A model generated the notes under the pieces. That model made no database searches. It saw only the letters and a program-made list of their open reading frames with translations, and had not been told where the DNA came from. Below are positions 48,491 to 54,963 of a stretch of 64,000 nt of DNA, in pieces (positions within the stretch are counted from its first letter, which is position 1; every line of letters starts with the position of its first letter). This stretch comes from Neomegalonema sp. (GTDB lineage: Bacteria > Pseudomonadota > Alphaproteobacteria > Rhodobacterales > Rhodobacteraceae), in the NCBI GenBank assembly GCA_022760435.1, contig JALEFY010000034.1, forward strand, positions 62,001 through 126,000, read 5' to 3'. The position numbers and the translations under genes are program-made.

Positions 48491-49360
48491 ATGTTGGCGA
48501 GATTGGGCGGACCGCTCTTTGTACTTCTCTGGAGCACCGGGTTTATCGGCGCGAAGTTTGGCTTGCCCTATGCCGAGCCGCTCACCTTCCTGACAATTCG
48601 CTTTTGCCTGGTTGCCCTGGCGCTTGGAGCCTTCGCAGTGGCCATGGGGCATCCCTGGCCCAAGCGGGAGCACTGGCCTGCGCTCTTCGTGGTCGGGGTG
48701 CTGATCCATGCGGCCTATCTGTCCGGCACCTTTGTTGCAATCTCGCGCGGGCTGGAAGCAGGGAGCGCCGCGCTGATCGCCGGGTTGCAACCGGTGGTGA
48801 CGGCATTGCTGGCCCGCCGCTATCTCGGCGAGCGGCTCAATGCACTGCAATGGTTCGGGATGCTGCTTGGGGTGATCGGCGTGGTTCTCGTCATCTGGCG
48901 CAAGCTTGGCGATGGTCTGGGAGAGCCGATCGGGCTCGGTGTGATGATCGGCGGCACCATCGCCATCGCCGTGGCGCAAGTCATACAGAAGCGAAGGCTC
49001 GGCGGCATGCCGATGGTGACGGGCAATTGCCTCCAGATCATCGCTGCCGGGATTGTGACCGCGCCGCTTGCGCTCCTCATCGAAACCAATGAGGTGAGCT
49101 GGACCCCCGATTTCATCTTCGCGATGAGCTGGCTGGTCCTTGTCCTCTCGATCGGCGCGATCACGGTGCTGTATTTCCTGCTGCGCGCAGGGGAGGCGGC
49201 GCGGGTCGCGAGCCTGTTCTTTCTGGTGCCAGCATCGACAGCAACCATCGCCTATCTGATGTTCGACGAAGTGCTGGGACCGATCGAGGTCGTCGGTATC
49301 GTCTGCGCAACCATCGGGGTGGGGCTGGTGACCCTCACCGGTCGAAAGGCGCGGGCCTGA
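48491..49360 (+). CDS. EamA/DMT-superfamily transporter
   Basis: 289 residues with ten predicted membrane helices and two EamA repeats (FVLLWSTGFIGAKFGLPYAEPLTFLTIRF; second from IGLGVMIGGTIAIAVAQVIQKRR). Substrates of the family range from amino acids to metabolites; none can be assigned. ATG 48491 follows GGGAGCG; other in-frame ATGs at 48419 and 48440 would add a short polar extension. It is divergent from the ActR-like gene across 217 bp, a region in which I see only weak small inverted repeats (for example GTACC/GGGTAC near 48300). Confidence 0.88.
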   Translation: MLARLGGPLFVLLWSTGFIGAKFGLPYAEPLTFLTIRFCLVALALGAFAVAMGHPWPKREHWPALFVVGVLIHAAYLSGTFVAISRGLEAGSAALIAGLQPVVTALLARRYLGERLNALQWFGMLLGVIGVVLVIWRKLGDGLGEPIGLGVMIGGTIAIAVAQVIQKRRLGGMPMVTGNCLQIIAAGIVTAPLALLIETNEVSWTPDFIFAMSWLVLVLSIGAITVLYFLLRAGEAARVASLFFLVPASTATIAYLMFDEVLGPIEVVGIVCATIGVGLVTLTGRKARA

Positions 49361-49417
49361 GCCGGTGATCGCTCGGCGCGGATGGTGACAAGGGGTGTCG
49401 AGGATGGGTTGCGGAGC

Positions 49418-50635
49418 TCAGGTTGTCCGCTCGGCGATCGCCGTGCCCGCTGCCCAGCCCGAAGACCAGGCCCATTGAAAATTATAGCCGCCGAGCCAGC
49501 CGGTCACGTCAACAACCTCGCCAATGAAATAAAGCCCCGGCACCGCTTTGCTTTGCAGGCTCCGCGCATCGAGCCCATCGGTGGCCACGCCGCCAGAGGT
49601 CACTTCGGCGGTGCGATAGCCTTCCGTGCCAAGCGGGCGCAGCTCCCAGCGGTGGATCGCCGCCTCAATGCTGTCGAAGGCCTTGTCGGATAGGGTCCCC
49701 AGATTATCGGTCCTCTGCCATTGCTGTGTCAGATGCGCCGCGAGCTTCTTGGGCAGATGGCTAGAGAGGGCCGTGCCAAGCGATCGCCGTGGGCTCTGCT
49801 GGCGCTGGGCGCGCAGGTCACCTTGCAATTTGCCGCCGGGCAGCAGATCCAGAGCGATCGACTGCCCCTCTCGCCAGTAGGACGAGATTTGCAGGACCGC
49901 TGGCCCGGACAGACCGCGATGGGTGAACAGGACCCCGTCGGCAAAGCGTACACGGTCGAGGCTGATCACCGCCGGCAAGGAAATGCCGACAAGATCGGCC
50001 GTCTGCGCCTTGAACTCATCGGAGAAGGTGAAGGGAACGAGGGCAGGCCGGGTCGGTGTCACCGCCATGTCGAATTGCTCGGCGACACGATAGCCAAAGC
50101 CGGTCGCGCCCATCTTGGGAATTGATTTTCCGCCTGTCGCAACAACCAGGGCATCACAAGCGAGGCCAACCCGCCGCCCCTCTCGCTCTACCGTCAGCTC
50201 GAAACGGCTTTCGGAGCGGTTGATCTCCAGCACATTGCTTTGCAGCCAAAGCCGCGCATGGACCGCGTGCATCTGCTTGATGAGAAGGTCGATGATCTGC
50301 CGCGCCGACCCGTCGCAAAACAGTTGACCTTGCGATTTCTCGTGCCAAGCGATCCCATGCGCGGTCACCAGACCGATGAAGTCATGCTGGGTGTAGCGGC
50401 CGAGGGCGGATTTGCAAAAATGCGGATTTTCCGAGAGGAAATTCTTCGCGCTGACATCGAGATTGGTGAAGTTGCAGCGCCCGCCGCCCGAGATCCGGAT
50501 CTTCTCGCCGGGTGCCGCGCCATGCTCGATCACCAGCACACGCCCGCCCCGCGCCCCTGCATGCGCCGCGCACATCATCCCCGCAGCGCCCGCGCCGATG
50601 ATGATCGTGTCGTAAAAGCTGCTCTGCTCGGCCAT
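49418..50635 (-). CDS. HI0933-family NAD(P)/FAD-dependent oxidoreductase (YhiN-like flavoprotein)
   Basis: 405 residues. The N-terminal FAD motif YDTIIIGAGAAGMMCAAHA precedes the family signature GEKIRISGGGRCNFTN, LVVATGGKSIPKMGATGFGYRVA, a middle insertion, and the C-terminal TSGGVATDGLDARSLQSKAVPGLYFIGEVVDVTGWLGGYNFQWAWSSG. Related to aminoacetone oxidase BaiN/YhiN; the physiological reaction is unknown. ATG 50635 is the family start, while the frame is open further upstream through the 42-bp repeat. Convergent with the EamA gene (57 bp). Confidence 0.9.
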   Translation of the reverse strand: MAEQSSFYDTIIIGAGAAGMMCAAHAGARGGRVLVIEHGAAPGEKIRISGGGRCNFTNLDVSAKNFLSENPHFCKSALGRYTQHDFIGLVTAHGIAWHEKSQGQLFCDGSARQIIDLLIKQMHAVHARLWLQSNVLEINRSESRFELTVEREGRRVGLACDALVVATGGKSIPKMGATGFGYRVAEQFDMAVTPTRPALVPFTFSDEFKAQTADLVGISLPAVISLDRVRFADGVLFTHRGLSGPAVLQISSYWREGQSIALDLLPGGKLQGDLRAQRQQSPRRSLGTALSSHLPKKLAAHLTQQWQRTDNLGTLSDKAFDSIEAAIHRWELRPLGTEGYRTAEVTSGGVATDGLDARSLQSKAVPGLYFIGEVVDVTGWLGGYNFQWAWSSGWAAGTAIAERTT

Positions 50636-50684
50636 TTGGGTTCCTGGATAGAAGGCGGTCCCGCTGCCTATCCGTGCCAAACCA

Positions 50685-50726
50685 TGCGCACAAGGGCTAC
50701 CGGCGTTCCCCGGGGGCGAAACGCGC
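50685..50726. repeat. 42-bp dispersed repeat, copy A
   Basis: Begins TGCGCACAAGGGCTACCGGC and ends GGGCGAAACGCGC; it matches copy B at 51580-51621 at 37 of 42 positions, same orientation. It lies between the flavoprotein start and the end of the Sel1-like gene. Its core contains the near-palindrome CCCCGGGGG. Confidence 0.75.
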
Positions 50727-50768
50727 AATATTCAGGGGGCGCGCTTTTGCAATCAGTGCTGTGGAGCG

Positions 50769-51302
50769 TCATTCCTCGACATCGGGGGTAATGACGCTCA
50801 AGTCGTAGTTCGCTTTTGCGAGCTGCTGCGCAACTTCGACCCCAAGCGACGCGGCTTGATCAACCAGCTTGCGCCCCGTTTGGACATCTTGAGCCACGCC
50901 CGAGCCGCGCAAGAGATCCACCCCGTAATTGAATTTGCCGATCGGGTCGCCCGCCTCCGCGGCGCGGCGGTTCCACATCGCGGCGGCCTTCGGGTCTGGG
51001 GGGCCGCCGACCCCGCTCCCCTCAAGGCTGCTCATCCATGTCATTGCCTTGACGATCCCAGCCTCGGCGCAGACTCTGGCGATAAAACGAGCGCTCCGGT
51101 GATCATCGTATTTGGTTGAATTGAATGCGAGCGAGCATGTTACCGAGTCGCGTGCGCCCATTTCGATCTTACGGAGCAGCATTGCCCTTCCGGTATCATC
51201 TGGGTTGAGAATCCCGAAGTCGTTCTCCACCGTCGCCGATGGCTCTGCAAATGCCGTTGTGGCAATCGCCATAAAAGAAATCGACAGGAGATGTGAACGC
51301 AT
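50769..51302 (-). CDS. Small exported Sel1-like repeat protein
   Basis: 177 residues with a signal peptide (MRSHLLSISFMAIATTAFA, cleavage likely at AFA-E). The mature part has one or two Sel1-like (TPR-type) repeats: AAAMWNRRAAEAGDPIGKFNYGVDLLRGSGVAQDVQTGRKLVDQAASLGVEVAQ, with two Cys upstream (CSLAF, ARVCAEAG) that could form a disulfide. Function unknown; Sel1 proteins usually mediate protein contacts in the periplasm. ATG 51302 is chosen to expose the signal peptide. It is flanked on both sides by copies of the 42-bp repeat. Confidence 0.7.
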   Translation of the reverse strand: MRSHLLSISFMAIATTAFAEPSATVENDFGILNPDDTGRAMLLRKIEMGARDSVTCSLAFNSTKYDDHRSARFIARVCAEAGIVKAMTWMSSLEGSGVGGPPDPKAAAMWNRRAAEAGDPIGKFNYGVDLLRGSGVAQDVQTGRKLVDQAASLGVEVAQQLAKANYDLSVITPDVEE

Positions 51303-51441
51303 GGCTTTCAACCCCGATATTTCCGTCTCGCTTATGCATTTACGCGCGCATTTCGGCAAAACCGTTTAATGGCGTCGCAACGCGGCAGAAGAATTCAGGA
51401 GTGTGAGGCATTAGACCTCCTGGATTATGGCCCTTCATAAT

Positions 51442-51484
51442 ACAGAATGCCCGTTTCTTGGACGCTGCTTTAGTCGCATTCTGT
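51442..51484. repeat. 9-bp inverted repeat with 25-nt spacer
   Basis: ACAGAATGC (51442-51450) and GCATTCTGT (51476-51484) are perfect inverted copies. They could form a stem-loop in RNA or a spaced operator; there is no T-run, so it is not a standard terminator. Confidence 0.55.
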
Positions 51485-51579
51485 CAGAAACAACGCGTCT
51501 TCTCGCCATAACAACGCTCGCATACTCTCCTCAACATGCGGTCTCTCAGCGCTGCCTTGGACAACGCGATGGGGCTGCC

Positions 51580-51621
51580 TGCGCACAAGGGCTGTCAGCG
51601 TTCCCCCGGGGCGAAATGCGC
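51580..51621. repeat. 42-bp dispersed repeat, copy B
   Basis: Begins TGCGCACAAGGGCTGTCAGC and ends GGGCGAAATGCGC; 37 of 42 positions match copy A at 50685-50726 in the same orientation. It lies 90 bp upstream of the zeta-subunit gene. Confidence 0.75.
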
Positions 51622-51710
51622 GACAAATATGATTTCCTGGCCTAGACACAGAACTGGTATTGAAACAAACGAAGGCGGGGTAAGCCCGTTGACGAGAAGG
51701 AGCCGATGGC

Positions 51711-52034
51711 ATGTCCACTTTCGACGATCGTGAGAAGGCGTTCGAGAACAAGTTCGCCCATGATGAGCAGATGCAGTTCAAGGCGGCGGCCCGCCGCAAC
51801 AAGAAGCTCGGCCTTTGGGCGGCGGCAAAGCTGGGCCTGAGCGATGAGCAGGCCGCTGAATATGCCAAGGCTGTTGTCGTGGCAGACCTCGAAGAGGTCG
51901 GCGAGGACGACGTTTTTCGCAAGGTTTTCCATGACCTGACCGAAAAAGGCGTCGCGATCGAAGAGACAGAACTTCGCGTCAAGATGGCCGAGCTGATGGT
52001 GGAAGCCAAAGGCGAGATCATCACCGAACACTGA
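51711..52034 (+). CDS. DUF1476 protein: ATP synthase F1 inhibitor, zeta subunit
   Basis: 107 residues, all helical and highly charged: MSTFDDREKAFENKFAHDEQMQFKAAARRNKKLGLWAAAKLGLSDEQAAEYAKAVV.. and a C-terminal helical bundle. In Paracoccus denitrificans this family is the zeta subunit that blocks ATP hydrolysis by F1 through its N-terminal inhibitory helix (FDDREKAFENKFAHDEQ). The N-terminal segment is well preserved here, so inhibition is plausible, although in some alphaproteobacteria the inhibitory effect is weak. ATG 51711 with AGAAGGAG. It converges on apt. Confidence 0.92.
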   Translation: MSTFDDREKAFENKFAHDEQMQFKAAARRNKKLGLWAAAKLGLSDEQAAEYAKAVVVADLEEVGEDDVFRKVFHDLTEKGVAIEETELRVKMAELMVEAKGEIITEH

Positions 52035-52047
52035 TCATGCAGTGAGA

Positions 52048-52088
52048 TCGACCGCGCCGCCTGCCGATTTCGGCAGCGATGCGGTCGA
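52048..52088. terminator. Stem-loop between convergent zeta and apt genes
   Basis: TCGACCGC (52048-52055) pairs with GCGGTCGA (52081-52088), and an inner CTGCCG/CGGCAG stem (52061-52066 with 52071-52076) is capped by ATTT. There is no T-run on either strand, so it may block RNA decay or end transcription weakly. Confidence 0.5.
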
Positions 52089-52101
52089 CCCTCGAAAGTG
52101 T

Positions 52102-52635
52102 TCAATGGCCCTCATAGGCGACGAGCGCTTCGACACGGACCCCGGCATCGCGGATGCGCTGTGCGCCGCCAAGTTCTGGCAGGTCGATGACCGCGCCAAA
52201 GCCGACCACTTCCGCCCCGAGCCGTCGAGCGAGCTTGACGCCGGCCAGACCCGTGCCGCCGGTGGCGATCAGATCATCGATGATCAGCACCCTGTGCCCC
52301 TCCAGAAAAGCATCGACATGCACCTCCAGGGCAGCCTCGCCATATTCGAGCGTGTAGCTTTCCGAGATTGAAGCAGAGGGCAGTTTGCCCGGCTTGCGCA
52401 TCGGCACAAAGCCCGCACCCAGCGCCGTGGCGACCGCACCGCCGAGGACAAAGCCGCGCGCCTCGAGCCCTGCGACCATATCCGGCGCGGTCTCGCGAAA
52501 CATCGCCGCCAGAGCCTCGACACTATAGGCAAGGGCCTGAGGGTGCGCAAATAGCGTGGTCACATCGCGAAACTGAATCCCCGGCTTGGGAAAATCCGGG
52601 ATCGTCCGGATATGCGTCTTGAAATCATACCCCAT
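52102..52635 (-). CDS. apt: Adenine phosphoribosyltransferase
   Basis: 177 residues. PRPP-binding motif VLIIDDLIATGGT; family motifs DFPKPGIQFRDVTTLF, GLEARGFVLGGAVATALGAGFVPMRKPGKLP and YTLEYGEAALEVH. It converts adenine plus PRPP to AMP. ATG 52635 overlaps the mtnP stop (TGATG), so the two are coupled; together they recycle the adenine released from methylthioadenosine. A GTG one codon earlier is possible. Confidence 0.97.
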   Translation of the reverse strand: MGYDFKTHIRTIPDFPKPGIQFRDVTTLFAHPQALAYSVEALAAMFRETAPDMVAGLEARGFVLGGAVATALGAGFVPMRKPGKLPSASISESYTLEYGEAALEVHVDAFLEGHRVLIIDDLIATGGTGLAGVKLARRLGAEVVGFGAVIDLPELGGAQRIRDAGVRVEALVAYEGH

Positions 52636-53510
52636 CACAGAACCCTCCCGGCAATGGCGTCGAGCTGAGCAAGCACCGCCGGGTCGCGCGCCTCGGGAGC
52701 GGTGATGATGGCAAACTCGAGCGCGTGATCACAGCCTTGCGGGCAGACCGGACGTTCCTTTGCGGCGAGAGCCGATGGAAGCGCCGCCACCATCGCTTTC
52801 GCATGCGCCGAGTTGGCGGCCATCACTTTCAGGATCGAGGGTACATCCACCTCGCCATGCTCATGGTGCCAACTATCATAATCGGTGACCATCGCGACAG
52901 TCGCATAGCAAAGCTCGGCCTCGCGAGCGAGTTTGGCCTCGGGCATGTTGGTCATACCGATGATATCGCAGCCCCAATTCTCGCGGTAGAGACGGCTTTC
53001 GGCCAGGGTGGAGAATTGCGGTCCCTCCATGGTCAGATAGGTGCCCTGACGATGGACCCGAACGCCCGAGGCTTCCGCGAGCTCGGCCACGACCGCGCGC
53101 AAACGTGCGCAGGTGGGTTCGGCGATCGACACATGGGCGACGCAGCCAGTGCCAAAAAAGCTCTTCTTGCGCATGATCGTGCGGTCGATGAACTGATCCG
53201 CAATCACGAAATCGCCGGGCGCCATCTCCTCGCGAAACGACCCGCAGGCGGAGAAAGAGATGAGATCGGTAACCCCGAGCCGCTTGAGTGCGTCGATATT
53301 GGCTCGGTAGTTAATCTCATGCGGCGGGATGCGATGGCCGCGACCATGGCGGGGCAGGAAGGCCAGCCGGGTTTCGCCGATCCGACCGGTCAGAATGGCG
53401 TCGGAGGGCTTGCCCCAGGGGGTATCGATTTCTTGCCAGGCCTGATCCTCAAGCCCGGCGATTTCATATAGCCCGCTGCCCCCGATGACCCCGATTACCG
53501 TCTCGCCCAT
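52635..53510 (-). CDS. mtnP: S-methyl-5'-thioadenosine phosphorylase
   Basis: 291 residues, purine nucleoside phosphorylase family 2. VIGVIGGSGLYEI, LPRHGRGHRIPPHEINYRANI, the HGxT-type phosphate loops, GTYLTMEGPQFSTLAESRLYR and GMTNMPEAKLAREAELCYA with the adenine-site NMPEAKLA...DYDSW pattern of MTAP. It cleaves methylthioadenosine, a by-product of polyamine or homoserine-lactone synthesis, into adenine and methylthioribose-1-phosphate. ATG 53510 follows GGAGTGGAG; the frame is open far upstream, but without family similarity. Confidence 0.95.
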   Translation of the reverse strand: MGETVIGVIGGSGLYEIAGLEDQAWQEIDTPWGKPSDAILTGRIGETRLAFLPRHGRGHRIPPHEINYRANIDALKRLGVTDLISFSACGSFREEMAPGDFVIADQFIDRTIMRKKSFFGTGCVAHVSIAEPTCARLRAVVAELAEASGVRVHRQGTYLTMEGPQFSTLAESRLYRENWGCDIIGMTNMPEAKLAREAELCYATVAMVTDYDSWHHEHGEVDVPSILKVMAANSAHAKAMVAALPSALAAKERPVCPQGCDHALEFAIITAPEARDPAVLAQLDAIAGRVL

Positions 53511-53704
53511 CTCTCCACTCCTTAATCGAACTTGCGCTTGCGCTGACATGCATAAGCGTCGCGTTAGAGGAAATGAACAGGTTCTGCGCATTAACCAGAT
53601 TTGTAAAACGCCGGGAAACAGATTTCCGGTAGCGTTTCGTTTAAGGAGATCAACAGGAACGTATCGCCACACGACAGGACACATCATCTCGGAAAGATTT
53701 AGCC

Positions 53705-54469
53705 ATGTTCGCTGCCGTCTCATCCTCGCCCTATCACCATCCGGTGCGCGCGCAGTATCGCGTCCCCGAGGTGGCTCGGGCTGACAGTGCAGAAAATGGT
53801 GCGCCGGATAATGGAGGCACCCGGGCCGATACCGCGACCTCGATGGCCTTGCGGGCCGTCGTGTCCGGTCTGACACAGGCCGAATTGCGAGAGGTTGCCG
53901 AGCTCAAGGCCCGAGATCGACAGGTGCGCGCTCATGAGCAGGCGCATGCCACCGTCGGCGGGCAATATGCGAGCGCGCCGCGATACGAATATCAGGTTGG
54001 CCCGGATGCGCAGCGCTACGCCATCGCAGGCCATGTAATGATAGACACAGCGCCGGTCGCCGATGATCCCGAGGCAACGGTTGCCAAGATGGAGGTCGTC
54101 AAGGCGGCCGCTCTCGCCCCGGTAGATCCCTCTTCGGCGGACCGTCAGGTTGCGGCCACGGCCGATGCTTTGCGCAATCAGGCGCTGGCCGAGCTCTTCA
54201 CCCGTCGGCGCGCGGAGGAGAAGTTGCGGGTCGAGGCTATGCATGAGGCCGAACGCGAGGCCGAGGCAGAGCAGGCTCAGCAGCCGAGCCAGGCGGCAGC
54301 CCACAAAGACGCGTCGCCGAAAATGGCATCGAGCCTGAGCTCACCTCTCGCATTCTTGCAATTTTCCTATCGGTCGGTCATGAGCCGCGAGCTGGAGCGC
54401 CCCGAAGGCTATCTGGTTGCACATGGCTTCGCCCGAGAGTTCCGCGTGCGCCTTTCGATTGCAGCTTGA
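53705..54469 (+). CDS. SprA-related predicted metallopeptidase
   Basis: 254 residues. The central segment ELKARDRQVRAHEQAHATVGGQYASAPRYEYQVGPDAQRYAIAGHVMIDTAPVADDPEATVAKMEVVKAAALAPVDPS is the SprA-like family core, with HEQAH at residues 77-81 as a zincin-like HExxH variant (HEQAH fits HExxH). A charged coiled coil (RRRAEEKLRVEAMHEAEREAEAEQAQQ) follows. There is no signal peptide. Substrate and role are unknown. The 194-bp upstream gap contains CCGGGAAA/TTTCCGG (53612-53630) and GGAGATC near 53646; the start ATG lies at 53705. Confidence 0.8.
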   Translation: MFAAVSSSPYHHPVRAQYRVPEVARADSAENGAPDNGGTRADTATSMALRAVVSGLTQAELREVAELKARDRQVRAHEQAHATVGGQYASAPRYEYQVGPDAQRYAIAGHVMIDTAPVADDPEATVAKMEVVKAAALAPVDPSSADRQVAATADALRNQALAELFTRRRAEEKLRVEAMHEAEREAEAEQAQQPSQAAAHKDASPKMASSLSSPLAFLQFSYRSVMSRELERPEGYLVAHGFAREFRVRLSIAA

Positions 54470-54546
54470 TCCTTGGCCCTTACACGGGCAGCTTGCGCGA
54501 GAGCGGCACCAGGTGAGCCGCGTTCGGGCACGGGACGAGGGCTTGT

Positions 54547-54921
54547 ATGAGCATGGGTGATGAGCAGCACGGCCAGGGTACGCTGATCTACAAGATCCTC
54601 ACACGCAGCCAGTGGGAAGAGGCGCAGCGCTTGGGCGTTTTCACGGGCGCGCCAGTGGATCGGGAGGATGGCTTCATCCATTTTTCCAATGCCGAGCAGG
54701 TCGCGCAGACAGCGGCCAAGCATTTTTCCGGCATGGCTGAGCTGTTCCTTGCGGCGGTGCGGGCCGAGAGCCTGGGCGCGGATTTGCGCTGGGAGCCCTC
54801 GCGCGGCGGCGCCCTGTTCCCGCATCTTTATCGCGATTTGCAGGTTTCAGAGATTATCTGGTGCCACCCGCTGCCGCTCGGGGCGGATGGCAATCACCAA
54901 TTTGAGGGTCTTGTCGGCTAG
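54547..54921 (+). CDS. DUF952 family protein
   Basis: 124 residues. IYKILTRSQWEEAQRLGVFTGAPVDREDGFIHFSNAEQVAQTAAKHF is the DUF952 signature (DGFIHFS), with ...RWEPSRGGALFPHLYRDL as its second half. The fold resembles ADP-ribosyltransferase-like glutathione-transferase-sized domains, but the function is not known. It is often linked to pyrD in alphaproteobacteria; here it is followed by a convergent RTX gene instead. ATG 54547; a start at LIYKIL without Met is not possible. Confidence 0.85.
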   Translation: MSMGDEQHGQGTLIYKILTRSQWEEAQRLGVFTGAPVDREDGFIHFSNAEQVAQTAAKHFSGMAELFLAAVRAESLGADLRWEPSRGGALFPHLYRDLQVSEIIWCHPLPLGADGNHQFEGLVG

Positions 54922-54963
54922 GCGGCAGGGCCAGTTGAAGCCACCGCCGCCTCGCTCGATGTC

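Larger units (their letters stand above)
51303..51710. other. 408-bp gap between the Sel1-like gene and the zeta-subunit gene
   Basis: A divergent intergenic region. It holds a 9-bp inverted repeat (51442-51484) and copy B of the 42-bp repeat (51580-51621). A 72-codon open frame (51427-51645, plus) crosses both but resembles no protein I know and has no clear ribosome site, so I do not call it. Promoters for both flanking genes must lie here; the zeta gene has AGAAGGAG at 51694-51701. Confidence 0.6.

Noticed and set aside
51427-51645. 72-codon plus-strand frame in the zeta/Sel1 gap
   Set aside because: No ribosome site, no recognisable family, and it crosses the inverted repeat and the 42-bp repeat; treated as non-coding.
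53586-53605. CtrA-like site (TTAA-N7-TTAA) in front of the SprA-type gene
   Set aside because: Only the first half-site fits (TTAACCAGATT then TGTAA); the second half does not match the consensus.
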